Counted from the first letter of the stretch, positions 16,736-26,079 are shown. The stretch: DNA of 64,000 bases from Paraburkholderia sartisoli (GCF_900107685.1 NZ_FNRQ01000006.1:62001-126000); one strand, 5' to 3'. Translations and numbers: made by a program. The notes: generated by a model from the letters alone, not told the origin.

Positions 16736-17935
16736 TCAGTCGTCGATGGCGTCGTACACGTGGCGCTCGAATTCGACCACCATCGGAAACGGCTCGATAC
16801 CGCGCCGCTGGATCAGCATCATCGCGATCATGTCTTCGACCGGATCGGCAAGCCAGCTGGTGCCGTATGCGCCGGGCCAGCCGAACGATCCCGTCGAGCG
16901 GTAGCCAAGCGGCAACTGCTGCGCCGGGTCGTCGACGACGGCGAGCCCCAGCCCGAAACCCTGCCCCGCCCACACGACGTGCCCAAACGACGGCTGCCGG
17001 CGCTGGTCGCGGCTCAGGAAATTCGATCGCATCAGGTCGACCGAGCGATGCGACAGCAGCCGCGTGTCGCCCACGCGGCCGCGCCCGAGCAGCAGGCGGG
17101 CGAACTGGAGATAGTCTTCCGCGGTCGAGACGAGCCCGCCGCCGCCACTATGAAAGCGCTCCGGATTGGCCCAGCGGCTGCGCTCCGGGTGATCCTCGAC
17201 GACACGCCGTTTCGTCGCCGGATCGATGGCGTAGGCCGTGGCGAGGCGCCCAAGCTGCGCCTCGGGTACCCAGAACGCGGTATCGCGCATGCCGAGCGGC
17301 TCGAAAATACGCGTGCGGAAGAAGTCGCCGAGCGACATGCCCGTGATGCGATGGATCAGCACGCCGAGCACGTCGGTTGCAATGCCGTAGTGCCAGCGCG
17401 AACCGGGCTGGAACATCAGCGGCAGCGCCGCGACGCGTTTGAGCCAGCCGTCCGGCCCCTGCGACGACTCGAAACCGTTGAAGGCGCCCAGATACGCTTC
17501 GGCCAGCGGCCCGAGCGCCGTGAAGTGATACGCAAAGCCAGCGCGGTGCGTCAGCAGGTCGAGAATCGTGATGGGCGCACGCGCTTCGACGGTGTCGTCG
17601 AGCGGGCCGGCCGGGTCGCGCAGCACCCGCGGGTCCGCGAGTTCCGGCAACCAGCGCGCGACGGGCGCGTCGAGCGTCAGCCGGTCTTCCTCGGCGAGCA
17701 TCATGATCGCCGCGCTCGTCACGGGTTTCGTCATCGAGGCGATGCGAAACAGCGTGTCGCGCGCCATCGGTTGCCCGGACATGTCGTCGAGCGCGCCGAG
17801 CGTGTCCATCTGGGCGATTTCCCCGCGACGCCAGATCAGCGTCACGACACCGGCCACCTCGCCCCGGTCGACATAGCCCTGCATGGCCTCGGTCAGCTTC
17901 GCCAGTCGCGCGCCTGAGAATCCTGCGTGGATCAT
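16736..17935 (-). CDS. Serine hydrolase, class C beta-lactamase/family VIII esterase fold
   Basis: 399 residues. The catalytic SxxK is SMTKP (about residue 68-72), the second motif is HYGIATDVLG (Tyr of YxN, as in family VIII esterases), and the third is GWPGAYGT in place of KTG. No signal peptide is seen from the ATG at 17935, so it is probably cytoplasmic and more likely an esterase or amide hydrolase than a periplasmic beta-lactamase. An upstream in-frame ATG (17989) would add 18 residues without a hydrophobic core. AGGG lies 6 nt before the chosen start. Confidence 0.88.
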   Translation of the reverse strand: MIHAGFSGARLAKLTEAMQGYVDRGEVAGVVTLIWRRGEIAQMDTLGALDDMSGQPMARDTLFRIASMTKPVTSAAIMMLAEEDRLTLDAPVARWLPELADPRVLRDPAGPLDDTVEARAPITILDLLTHRAGFAYHFTALGPLAEAYLGAFNGFESSQGPDGWLKRVAALPLMFQPGSRWHYGIATDVLGVLIHRITGMSLGDFFRTRIFEPLGMRDTAFWVPEAQLGRLATAYAIDPATKRRVVEDHPERSRWANPERFHSGGGGLVSTAEDYLQFARLLLGRGRVGDTRLLSHRSVDLMRSNFLSRDQRRQPSFGHVVWAGQGFGLGLAVVDDPAQQLPLGYRSTGSFGWPGAYGTSWLADPVEDMIAMMLIQRRGIEPFPMVVEFERHVYDAIDD

Positions 17936-18030
17936 GAGTTGCCCTGGTTGCACGGGTGAAGCGGCGCCCGCCTGGTGCGCGAGACGCATCCGCGCCGCCG
18001 GGAGTCACACCGGAACACGCCACGGATGTG

Positions 18031-18237
18031 TCATTTGATCTGCATGCGCGTTTCCAGCGCGCGCAGCGCTTCATTCAGGCGCTTGACGCGACTTGCCTGC
18101 GAAGGCACGAGTTCCGCCCCCAGCACGCGATCGATCCGGTCACGCCAGTACGAAAGCGGAATGCGATCCTGATCCGAAAGTCGCGAGATTACATGTTCCA
18201 GATGTTCAATATCTTTTTCGAGTTGGTGATGATTCAT
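18031..18237 (-). CDS. Small unknown helical protein
   Basis: 68 residues: two charged helices (MNHHQLEKDIEHLEHVISRL and ASRVKRLNEALRALETRMQI) joined by DQDRIPLSYWRDRIDRVL. The ATG at 18237 follows GGGGA by 6 nt. It is divergent from the LuxR-type regulator at 18611, separated by 373 bp. No domain recognised; a small partner protein of the neighbour is possible but not shown. Confidence 0.7.
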   Translation of the reverse strand: MNHHQLEKDIEHLEHVISRLSDQDRIPLSYWRDRIDRVLGAELVPSQASRVKRLNEALRALETRMQIK

Positions 18238-18610
18238 TGCTTTCCCCGGAATTGCTGTTTCTGGTCTGCTCTCTTTGCATGAAAAGCGCCGCAACCTTGC
18301 GTTGTACCCGCAAAAGGATAATTCTGCTTCCCCACGCCCTGTTAAGCGTCGTCTGAAAAAATGCAGGAAGAAAACGCATGTTACGGCAATACCATGGAAC
18401 ATCGGTGAAGACTATAGGACAGGAATCTTCCATTCATCCGTTAGCCGCCGCACGGAAAAATGCCGCCGCATGCGCGAAATTGCCACAAGGGACGCCAGGA
18501 TTAACGACGGCTAATCGGACCGTATACGCCACATTTGCGGAAAAGACCGGAAATGCACGGCCGGTTGAATATTCCACCCGCCACCAGGGCCGCGACGACA
18601 CGGGAGCGCA

Positions 18611-19777
18611 GTGGAATTGGATGAAGAACAGTATGACCAGCTGGTACACCGGATATATGACACCGTCACGGATTCAGAAACGTGGCACCTGTTTTACGCG
18701 GAACTTGCCGAACTCATTGTCGCGAAAACCATTCGTCTCATTGGTTTCGATAAAAAACACAATGCGCTTTCATTTAGCGACGGTTTCAATCTGCTTCCTG
18801 GCCGTGAACTCGGTTACATCCGCCGTTATCACCAGATTGATCCGCGGCTTTCGATGCTGTGGTCTCAACCGGTACTCAAGTGGTTACATTGTCACGAGCA
18901 TTTTGACGCGGAGTTTGTGCGTAATAACCGCTTCTTTCAGGAATTCCTTTTACCCGGTGGACGCCGTTATGCGTCATGCGTAAAACTCGTCGACGATGAA
19001 ACGGTTACCGTTTTTTTCGCCTGTCTGAGAACCGTCGACCAGGGTCCATTCGCGCTGGACGCGGTCGCGATACTCGAACGCCTGACGCCCCACCTCGCAC
19101 GCGCGGCCAGATTTCAGATACAGCGCTTCGTGTTCTCGACGGATGCGCTGGTTGGACACGCGCTGGTCAACCGCTGGCGGCAGCCGGTCATTCTCGCGAG
19201 CACGGAAGGCGACGTGCTGCGGCTCAACGGCGCGGCCGAGCGCCTGTTGCAGACCACGATGATGGTGCGCACGAACAATCGCAAGGTGACGCTGCCCGCG
19301 CCGTTCCAGCAACGCTTTCTGGAAGACTGCGCGACGACCGAAGCGCATCTGCGTGTCGCCAGCGCCGACGTCCACGCGGATGCGGCGCGCTATCGCGTGA
19401 TGCGCATCCAGGACAGCACGAGCCCGTTCCCGCAGGACACGCTCTACGCGTTCTACAACCTGATCGCGCCGGGCGAGGTGTCGGCCGTGTTCGGACTGCG
19501 GGCAATCGTGATGCTGATTTTCTATCACCCGCCGTCGGCGCCGCCCGTCGACGAAGACCTGCTCGCCGCCGCGTTCGATCTGACGCCCGCCGAGTGCCGC
19601 GTCGCGCATTTTCTGGCGGGCGGCATGTCGCCGAAGGAAATCGCCACGCGCATCGGCGTACAGCACGACACCGTGCGCAAGCAGTTGCAGGCGATCTATC
19701 AGAAGACAGCGACGAACCGGCAACCCGATCTGGTCCGGCTGCTGCTGCATTTACCCGGCAACGGCGGCGGCCAGTAG
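18611..19777 (+). CDS. LuxR-type (GerE HTH) transcriptional regulator
   Basis: 388 residues. The C-terminal 65 residues are a GerE/LuxR helix-turn-helix: LTPAECRVAHFLAGGMSPKE, IATRIGVQHDTVRKQLQAIY, KTATNRQPDLVRLLL. The long N-terminal part has a PAS-like section (about residues 165-300, PVILASTEGDVLRLNGAAER) and no acyl-homoserine-lactone domain or receiver domain. It starts with GTG, with GGGAG about 5 nt before. The upstream 373 bp contain no clear palindrome. The regulon is not evident; the divergent 68-aa gene is the nearest candidate. Confidence 0.88.
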   Translation: MELDEEQYDQLVHRIYDTVTDSETWHLFYAELAELIVAKTIRLIGFDKKHNALSFSDGFNLLPGRELGYIRRYHQIDPRLSMLWSQPVLKWLHCHEHFDAEFVRNNRFFQEFLLPGGRRYASCVKLVDDETVTVFFACLRTVDQGPFALDAVAILERLTPHLARAARFQIQRFVFSTDALVGHALVNRWRQPVILASTEGDVLRLNGAAERLLQTTMMVRTNNRKVTLPAPFQQRFLEDCATTEAHLRVASADVHADAARYRVMRIQDSTSPFPQDTLYAFYNLIAPGEVSAVFGLRAIVMLIFYHPPSAPPVDEDLLAAAFDLTPAECRVAHFLAGGMSPKEIATRIGVQHDTVRKQLQAIYQKTATNRQPDLVRLLLHLPGNGGGQ

Positions 19778-19824
19778 GTCGGTGGGCCAGCCGCAGGTTC
19801 ATCGCGAGCCGGCCACGACCCGAT

Positions 19825-20118
19825 TCAGCCCGCCTTCTTGCACGCGAAGAGCAGGTTGCGCACGCCGCCGGCGGTGGTCTGGCGCACGATCTCGAACGGG
19901 CCGCCGCACATGCCGCGCGCCTGCTGCTCGCAGCCATCGCCGCCGGCCGCGGAACACTGGACCTGCGTGGTGGGCAGGCCATCGGGAGAAAACAGCGGCG
20001 CCGCGCTGCTGCAACCCGCCAGCGCGGCGAACGCCACGCCCGCGCTGGCGGCAGCGGCGGCAGACAGGGCGCGTGTGACGAAGCGCGGTGGCGCGCGGAA
20101 TGGACGATTGCGTTTCAT
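19825..20118 (-). CDS. Small lipoprotein, unknown
   Basis: 97 residues with an Arg-rich start (MKRNRPFRAPPRFVTR), a hydrophobic stretch and lipobox FAALAGCSS, so it should be a lipoprotein of the inner or outer membrane. The mature part has six cysteines besides the lipid Cys or close to it (VQCSAAGGDGCEQQARGMCG, LLFACKKAG), suggesting disulphides. The ATG at 20118 is chosen because it gives a complete signal. It lies 67 bp behind the BON-domain gene and may be co-transcribed. Confidence 0.75.
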   Translation of the reverse strand: MKRNRPFRAPPRFVTRALSAAAAASAGVAFAALAGCSSAAPLFSPDGLPTTQVQCSAAGGDGCEQQARGMCGGPFEIVRQTTAGGVRNLLFACKKAG

Positions 20119-20185
20119 TGAAAAACCCCGGTTGATCTCTTGTTCTGCCTGTCCTGTGATTCTGCCACGCGACCGGAGCGCTGCG

Positions 20186-20740
20186 TCAGTCGGGCGCCGC
20201 AAGCGTCTTGTAGGGCAGCGGGCCGCGCGGTGTGGCCGTCACGCGCACGAACACCTGCTCGACGTCGGGAATCGCCTCGAGACGCTTTTGCAACGCGGCC
20301 GCATCGAACGATGCCGGCGCGCAGCCTTCCGCATAGATGAAGCGACGCTGCACCGTGATCCAGATGCTCGTGCCGTCGAGTCCTTCCGGCGGGGTGAACC
20401 GCGCGCGAATCGCAGCGGCGATGTCCGGGTCGTACATGTAGGAGTTGGGCTTCGTGCATTTGTGCGCGAGCCAGCACGTCGTCCCGCGCTCGACGCGATA
20501 GTGCGCGTCGTCTTCCATCTGCGCCTTCGTCATCAGCGGACCGAGCGGCACCGGACAGTCCGCCACCGCGTGCGACAGCGCGAAAAACGGGTCGTTGTAC
20601 CAGTTCCTGCGCTCGACCGTCGATGATGCGCCCGCGCCAGATACGGCCGAAGCCGCCGAAGCCGCCTGCGCGAACGCGTGCTGTGCCTGGAACGCGAGGC
20701 CCGTCGCGAGCAGCATTGCAGCGAATCGCCCGTGCTTCAT
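20186..20740 (-). CDS. Exported BON-domain protein
   Basis: 184 residues with a signal peptide (MKHGRFAAMLLATGLAFQ, cleavage near AFA-QA). The C-terminal 80 residues look like a BON domain (PDIAAAIRARF, GTSIWITVQRRFIYAEGC, LQKRLEAIPDVEQVFVRV), a periplasmic or outer-membrane attachment module. The middle has two cysteines (CPVPL, TTCWLAHKC). It begins one base after the stop of the sigma-54 activator gene and has its own GAGGTG site, so it is in that operon. Its precise role is unknown. Confidence 0.8.
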   Translation of the reverse strand: MKHGRFAAMLLATGLAFQAQHAFAQAASAASAVSGAGASSTVERRNWYNDPFFALSHAVADCPVPLGPLMTKAQMEDDAHYRVERGTTCWLAHKCTKPNSYMYDPDIAAAIRARFTPPEGLDGTSIWITVQRRFIYAEGCAPASFDAAALQKRLEAIPDVEQVFVRVTATPRGPLPYKTLAAPD

Positions 20741-20741
20741 C

Positions 20742-22247
20742 TCACACCTCGATACCGTAAGCGGCGATCTTCTTGTAGAGCGTCGCCCGTCCCATGCCGA
20801 TACGCGTCGCGGTTTCCGTCACGCGGCCGCCGCTGGCACGCAGCGCGTCGCTCAGGAACCGTCGTTCGAACGCGGCCATCGCGTCGGTCCAGGTTGCGTT
20901 TTTCGCATCCGTCGCGGTCGTGGAACCGGAGCCGGCCGCACCCGTGACGTCGATGCCGGCTTCGCGCGCCGCCACGGGCGCACGCATCGGTCCGAGGAAC
21001 GGCGCCAGCGCCCGGGCGTCGATGCGTTCGCTGTCCGACAGCATCACCGCGCGCTCCAGCGTGTTGTGCAGCTCGCGCACGTTGCCCGGCCACGCGTACG
21101 CGGACAACAGGCGCAACGCGTCGTCCTGCACCTCGAAATGGGCGCCCGGCACGTTCAACGACAGGTCCTCGAGTATCGCGTACGCCAGCGCCTCGATATC
21201 CGACGCGCGTTCGCGCAGCGGCGGTGCTTGAATCGTCAGCACGTTGAGCCGGTAAAAGAGGTCCGCGCGAAAGCGTCCGGCGGCGACGAGCGCCGGCAGG
21301 TCCACCGAGGTCGCCGCGATGATCCGCACGTCCGCGCGCACGATCCGGTTCGAGCCGAGCGGCTCGAACTCCTTGTCCTGCAGCACACGCAGCAGCTTGC
21401 CCTGCAAGGGTAGCGGCATGTCGCCGATTTCGCCGAGAAAGAGCGTGCCGCCGTCGGCGAGTTCGAACTTGCCGACGCGGCCCTTGCGATCGGCGCCCGT
21501 GTAGGCGCCCGCCGCCGCGCCAAAGAACTCGACTTCGAGCAGCGTATCCGGAATCGCCGCGACGTTCACCGTCACCAGCGGCTTGTTCGCCCGCGCGGAG
21601 GCGCCGTGAATCGCATGCGCCAGCAGTTCCTTGCCGGTGCCCGTCTCGCCGAGCAGCAGCACCGGCGACTCGACCTGCGCCGCGCGCCGCGCCTGGCGCT
21701 TGACCTCGAGGCTCGCCGCGCTCGTGCCGACGAAACTCGCGAATGTATATTTCGCGCGCCGCGCCTGCGCGAGCGACTGACGCGTCGCGATCAGCTCCTG
21801 CTGGACACGCGAGTAGTGCGAAAAGAGCGGCGTGAGCGCCTTGAGTTCGTCGAAGAGCGCAAACCCGACGGCGCCGACGGTCACGCCCGCATCGTCCTTC
21901 AGCGGCAGACGGGTCACGACGAGCGGCTCGCGGTCGGTTTCAAGGATATCGAGCAGGATCGGCTTGCCCGTCGCGACGACGTCGCGCATCAGGCTGTTCG
22001 GGATCACCGCTTCGCAATCGCGGCCGATCGCCTGCTGGGGATCGGAGAATCCGAAGCGCGCCGCGTAACGCTTGTTGATCCAGACGACGCGCGCATCGGC
22101 GTCGACGATGAACGTCCCTTCGCTGAAATTTTCGAACGTGCGAAAGAGCGAATCCATCGCCCTTCGCAAGACGTCGCTGTAGTTCTCGGGCAGGCCTGCC
22201 CAGTCGTTCATCATGGTGTCGCTGTCTCCTGGTATTGTTTTATGCAT
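20742..22247 (-). CDS. Sigma-54-dependent Fis-type activator with PAS sensor
   Basis: 501 residues. N-terminal PAS domain (about 20-130), AAA+ domain (about 175-410: Walker A GETGTGKE, sigma-54 contact loop GAYTGAD, Walker B GGTLFLGEIGDM, R-finger RADLFYRLNV), and a C-terminal Fis helix-turn-helix (GRVTETATRIGMGRATLYKK). The GAFTGA motif is GAYTGA, a functional variant; the Walker B Asp is replaced (LGEIGD rather than LDEIGE), which is unusual. ATG at 22247 has GGAG 8 nt upstream; ATGs at 22274 and 22214 are alternatives. It faces the GntP permease and should activate it from the sigma-54 promoter at 22443. Confidence 0.92.
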   Translation of the reverse strand: MHKTIPGDSDTMMNDWAGLPENYSDVLRRAMDSLFRTFENFSEGTFIVDADARVVWINKRYAARFGFSDPQQAIGRDCEAVIPNSLMRDVVATGKPILLDILETDREPLVVTRLPLKDDAGVTVGAVGFALFDELKALTPLFSHYSRVQQELIATRQSLAQARRAKYTFASFVGTSAASLEVKRQARRAAQVESPVLLLGETGTGKELLAHAIHGASARANKPLVTVNVAAIPDTLLEVEFFGAAAGAYTGADRKGRVGKFELADGGTLFLGEIGDMPLPLQGKLLRVLQDKEFEPLGSNRIVRADVRIIAATSVDLPALVAAGRFRADLFYRLNVLTIQAPPLRERASDIEALAYAILEDLSLNVPGAHFEVQDDALRLLSAYAWPGNVRELHNTLERAVMLSDSERIDARALAPFLGPMRAPVAAREAGIDVTGAAGSGSTTATDAKNATWTDAMAAFERRFLSDALRASGGRVTETATRIGMGRATLYKKIAAYGIEV

Positions 22248-22250
22248 GCC

Positions 22251-22272
22251 GCTGTCTCCATATGTAGACAGC
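22251..22272. promoter_or_regulatory. Palindrome, probable activator site
   Basis: GCTGTCT-N8-AGACAGC, perfect 7-nt arms, overlapping the start of the sigma-54 activator gene. GCTGTCTCC also recurs as a direct repeat near 22219. Placement suits an upstream activating or autoregulatory site. Confidence 0.5.
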
Positions 22273-22350
22273 ATATCTCAACGCCGAGATCACCAGCAAG
22301 ACCGCCTGCTCGGGTATCGCCGCATTCCCGGCATCCTGGATTGCCGCCTT

Positions 22351-22370
22351 AAGTCTCGAAGTCGAGACTT
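22351..22370. promoter_or_regulatory. Palindrome, probable upstream activating sequence
   Basis: AAGTCTCGA-AG-TCGAGACTT: perfect 9-nt arms about 75 bp upstream of the -24 element, the right distance for binding of the adjacent sigma-54 activator. Confidence 0.6.
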
Positions 22371-22442
22371 TATGTACAATCGGTCGCACCGCGCGCTGGC
22401 CGGCGGGCCGCTGATGTCGCGCCCACGCCGTCTGGTGGCGGG

Positions 22443-22457
22443 TGGCACGAAAGCTGC
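22443..22457 (+). promoter_or_regulatory. Sigma-54 (-24/-12) promoter of GntP permease
   Basis: TGGCACGAAAGCTGC has the invariant GG and GC exactly 10 bp apart and the full TGGCACG half. It is 80 bp before the permease start and next to a sigma-54 activator gene. Confidence 0.75.
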
Positions 22458-22536
22458 GTACGCGAGCGCCGGCTCGCCGCATCCACGGTCAGGCCGTCGA
22501 CGCGCGTGCGCACAACAAACCAGTTCTGGAGACTTA

Positions 22537-23937
22537 ATGTCCTTTGTCATCGTCCTCGCCGCACTGGCGTTTCTGATGTTCGCCGCCTATCGCGGCTACA
22601 GCGTGATCCTCGTCGCGCCGATCGCCGCGCTTGGCGCCGTGCTGCTGACCGACCCCGCCGCCGTCGCACCGGTTTTTTCCGGCATCTTCATGGAAAAGAT
22701 GGTCGGCTTCGTCAAGCTCTACTTCCCCGTGTTCCTGCTCGGCGCCGTGTTCGGCAAGGTGATCGAGCTGTCGGGCTTCTCCGAATCGATCGTCGCCGCC
22801 GCGATTCGCTACATCGGCCGTTCGCGGGCGAATGCGGTGATCGTGGCGGTGTGCGCGCTGCTCACGTACGGCGGCGTTTCGCTCTTCGTGGTCGTGTTCG
22901 CGGTGTACCCGTTCGCCGCTGAACTGTATCGCCAGAGCAATATCCCGAAGCGGCTGATGCCGGGCGCGATCGCGCTGGGCGCCTTCTCGTTCACGATGGA
23001 TTCGCTGCCGGGCACGCCGCAGATCCAGAACATCATCCCGACGACGTTCTTCAAGACCACCTCGTGGGCCGCGCCGTGGCTCGGCGTGATCGGCTCGGTC
23101 TTCATCATCGTGGTCGGCCTCACGTATCTGGAATGGCGTCGCCGCGCGGCGATGGCAACGGGCGAAGGCTACGGCACCGAACTCGTGAACGAGCCGGATC
23201 GCGTGGAATCGAAGTCGCTGCCGCATCCGCTGCTGGCCGTCGCGCCGCTCGTTCTCGTGGGCGTCGCGAATTTCGCGCTGACGCGCATGATTCCCGAGTG
23301 GTATGGCGCGAGCTACACCGTCGCGCCGGAAATCCTGCCGGGCGTGCATGCGCCGGTGACGACGTCGGTGAAGGCGGTGGTCGCGATCTGGTCGGTGGAA
23401 GGCGCGCTGCTGCTGGGCATCCTGCTCGTCGTGCTGACGGCGTTCGGCCGCGTGCGCGAGCGTTTCGCGACCGGCACCAAGGCTGCTGTGGGTGGCGCAT
23501 TGCTGGCTTCGCTGAATACGGCTTCGGAATACGGCTTTGGCGGCGTGATCGCCGCGCTGCCGGGGTTCCTCGTGGTCAGCAACGCACTCAAGAGCATTCC
23601 GAACCCGCTCGTGAACGCGGCGGTGTCGGTCAGCTCGCTGGCGGGGATCACCGGTTCGGCGTCCGGCGGCATGAGCATCGCGCTCGCCGCGATGTCGGAT
23701 CTGTTCATCAAGGGCGCGGACGCCGCGCATATCCCGATGGAAGTGCTGCACCGCGTGGTCGCCATGGCCAGCGGCGGCATGGACACGCTGCCGCACAACG
23801 GCGCCGTGATCACGCTGCTCGCGGTGACCGGCCTCACGCACCGTCAGTCGTATCGCGATATTTTTGCGGTCACCGTCATCAAGACGCTGGCCGTGTTCTT
23901 CGTGATCACGGTGTACTACACGACCGGGATCGTCTGA
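22537..23937 (+). CDS. GntP-family permease
   Basis: 466 residues, 12-14 membrane segments. Family features: TYGGVSLFVVVFAVYPFA, the FTMDSLPGTPQIQNIIP loop, the central polar loop about residues 205-240, and GITGSASGGMSIAL near the end followed by SGGMDTLPHNGAV. GntP proteins are proton symporters for gluconate, hydroxybutyrate and other organic acids. ATG at 22537 is behind TCTGGAGA. Transcription is probably by sigma-54 RNA polymerase under the divergent activator. Substrate unknown; a hydroxyacid is likely. No partner enzyme is next to it. Confidence 0.92.
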   Translation: MSFVIVLAALAFLMFAAYRGYSVILVAPIAALGAVLLTDPAAVAPVFSGIFMEKMVGFVKLYFPVFLLGAVFGKVIELSGFSESIVAAAIRYIGRSRANAVIVAVCALLTYGGVSLFVVVFAVYPFAAELYRQSNIPKRLMPGAIALGAFSFTMDSLPGTPQIQNIIPTTFFKTTSWAAPWLGVIGSVFIIVVGLTYLEWRRRAAMATGEGYGTELVNEPDRVESKSLPHPLLAVAPLVLVGVANFALTRMIPEWYGASYTVAPEILPGVHAPVTTSVKAVVAIWSVEGALLLGILLVVLTAFGRVRERFATGTKAAVGGALLASLNTASEYGFGGVIAALPGFLVVSNALKSIPNPLVNAAVSVSSLAGITGSASGGMSIALAAMSDLFIKGADAAHIPMEVLHRVVAMASGGMDTLPHNGAVITLLAVTGLTHRQSYRDIFAVTVIKTLAVFFVITVYYTTGIV

Positions 23938-24063
23938 TTCTGATTGGCGGGCGGGCGGGGCGGCGTTGCTGACAACAGGCCAGGGCGTGTTCACACGAAT
24001 GTCCAGGGAAGGTCACTTCGAGTGAAAAAGTCAGGACGACTGGCTCGCCAGCTGTCCGCCCCC

Positions 24064-26079
24064 TCAGTCGGGGCGCGACGTCAGTAGCGTGACTGGAACG
24101 CCATGACAATCCTTCTTCGCCAGTATGGTCACCCCGCGAAGCGCGGACAACGGGTCATGACCGGCCAGAGTCGACGTCGCCGGGTCAACGGCACGTAGCA
24201 TGTTGATTGGCCAGGACGCACGATAAAGCCGCTCATGCACAAGCGAACCCAACCAGACGGGCGTCGCCGACGCGGCGCCCTGCTCTTCAATTGCATGGTC
24301 CGTGGGCCAGAAACGCAGCACGTCGCGTTCGTCGCGCGTGCTGCCGGGATGCGTGAAGACCAGCAAAGACGGCACACCGTTGTTCAGTTCCGGCAGCACC
24401 GGCAGTGCCATCGCCGAAACCCTGGGCGACGCGAGGGACAGCAGGCTGCGCGCAGAAAGCTTTGCTCCGTCGACCCAACCTTGAGCTCGAAGGCGGCTTC
24501 CTATCTCCTCAACATTCGCGGACCACTGAATTGCCAGAGGCTCCTTCCGGTCACCTTCCATGTCTGACCGGTAACAAGGCAAACTCCGCCACAGGGAATC
24601 GGTCCATTGCGAGGTCGTCGCGATGACCGGTGCGTTACCCGGTGCGCTGCCAGGTTTCGGTGTGGGCGGCGCAACGTGAAGTTGCATGGCCACGCTAACG
24701 CACACAACCGTCAGCATGAGAACTGGCATGAACCCACGCGATGGCTGCACCACCGGTCTGCGCAACACGGCGGTAAAGGCCACGACAGCGACCCAGACCG
24801 ACGCAAGCGCCGCGCCTCCAATGGCATCGGAAAACCAGAATCGACCGAAGTAAAGCCCGGACAGGCTGACGCTGACCATGACGACGGTACTTGCCGCCAC
24901 GACGAACACGCCAGCCAGGGTGCCAACTCTTCGCGTAAGCAGAAACGCAAGAAAACCATACACAACGACCACCGCGGCAACGTGATTGCTCGGGAACACA
25001 TACGCGCCGGACGCAAGCGAATCGGGCGGAGCACGATGGATTGCAAACTGGAGGGTGACTATCAGCAGCTGTGAAAAGACAACGGCAGCGAGCCAGTAAC
25101 CCAACGTGCGCCAACGGCGTTCCCACACCATCCACAGCGCCGCTGTGGCGACCAGCGCTGCCAGCGTCGGGACACTGCCGGGCATGGCAAGGCCCGAGAG
25201 GACCGTGTCGCCCCACGGGCTGCGCACAGATTGAAGAAAGTGATAAACGGATACGTCAACCCGCACGAGTGGGTCGCCGCTGATGACGTCCTCCAATACG
25301 CCGAAGAACAGCCAGCAGGAAAGAAGCACAATGGCCGACGCCACCCCTATCGCGCCAGAAGCGGGCCGGTCCGGATTCAGTAGCTGCAGGGCAAGACGAC
25401 CTGCCCGCCCTTCGTGATGACTGGCCCAGGTCGCCAGAGTGCGACCCACGGCACTCGCCCAGGCACTGGCGTGTGAGAGAACGAATCGGGCGCCCCGAAA
25501 GCTCAGCCATACGATTCCGGCCAGGAGCGCGATGATGATGACGAGGCGAAACGAAACAGCGCCGGCCACCTGGACGGAGGCCCCGAAAATAACGCCCGGC
25601 AGGATATGCGCGGGCGCCCAGAGTAGCGCTGACAGGATGTTCATGGTGTAAAACCGCACCGGCGTCATACCCGACGTTCCCGCAACCACTGGCACAATCG
25701 CTCGCAGCGGCCCGATGAAGCGGGCGAACACGACGCTCTTCGGACCGTGTTTCGCGAAAAATCCGTGCGCGGCCTCAAAGACTTGCGGGTGCGTCCGAAA
25801 CGGCCACAACTGGCCAATCTGTGACTTGTACCGGCTGCCGAGCCAGTAGCTCATGCCGTCCCCGGTTACCGCGCCAGCAATCGCGCATGCGAACAGCGCT
25901 CCCAGGTTTAACGACCCGGTTCCAGCAAGCGCGCCGGCCAGGAACATCGCGGTGCTACCCGGGATGAAGGTTCCGATCACGGCGACCGCTTCGAGAAACG
26001 CAGCCAGGAAAGCGACCGCGAGCATCCATGCCGGGTGTCCGGCGAGCAGATGCAACAAGTGGTCGTATGCGTGTTCCAT
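24064..26079 (-). CDS. DedA-PAP2-LssY fusion membrane phosphatase
   Basis: 671 residues with three parts: a DedA/SNARE-associated membrane domain (1-200; GTFIPGSTAMFLAGALAG, FARFIGPLRAIVPVVAG), a PAP2 phosphatase domain (about 245-450; the SNHVAAVV and later FSDAIGGAALASVW segments stand for the SGH and SRxxxxxHxxxD motifs), and a LssY-like C-terminal soluble domain (about 500-670; WTDSLWRSLP, LTSRPD). PAP2 proteins with DedA modules work on undecaprenyl or lipid phosphates at the inner membrane. The canonical SGH is SNH and the final SRxxxxxH is poorly kept, so activity is uncertain. Start 26079 is 6 nt behind GGAG; ATGs at 26085 and 26091 also exist. It follows the two-component genes by 112 bp. 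Confidence 0.88.
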   Translation of the reverse strand: MEHAYDHLLHLLAGHPAWMLAVAFLAAFLEAVAVIGTFIPGSTAMFLAGALAGTGSLNLGALFACAIAGAVTGDGMSYWLGSRYKSQIGQLWPFRTHPQVFEAAHGFFAKHGPKSVVFARFIGPLRAIVPVVAGTSGMTPVRFYTMNILSALLWAPAHILPGVIFGASVQVAGAVSFRLVIIIALLAGIVWLSFRGARFVLSHASAWASAVGRTLATWASHHEGRAGRLALQLLNPDRPASGAIGVASAIVLLSCWLFFGVLEDVISGDPLVRVDVSVYHFLQSVRSPWGDTVLSGLAMPGSVPTLAALVATAALWMVWERRWRTLGYWLAAVVFSQLLIVTLQFAIHRAPPDSLASGAYVFPSNHVAAVVVVYGFLAFLLTRRVGTLAGVFVVAASTVVMVSVSLSGLYFGRFWFSDAIGGAALASVWVAVVAFTAVLRRPVVQPSRGFMPVLMLTVVCVSVAMQLHVAPPTPKPGSAPGNAPVIATTSQWTDSLWRSLPCYRSDMEGDRKEPLAIQWSANVEEIGSRLRAQGWVDGAKLSARSLLSLASPRVSAMALPVLPELNNGVPSLLVFTHPGSTRDERDVLRFWPTDHAIEEQGAASATPVWLGSLVHERLYRASWPINMLRAVDPATSTLAGHDPLSALRGVTILAKKDCHGVPVTLLTSRPD

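Noticed and set aside
22534..23994. 486-codon minus-strand frame opposite the GntP permease
   Set aside because: His/Arg/Asp-rich shadow; the permease frame has membrane segments and motifs.
24001..24063. Search for a terminator between GntP and the LssY fusion
   Set aside because: No stem of useful length with a T-tract was found.
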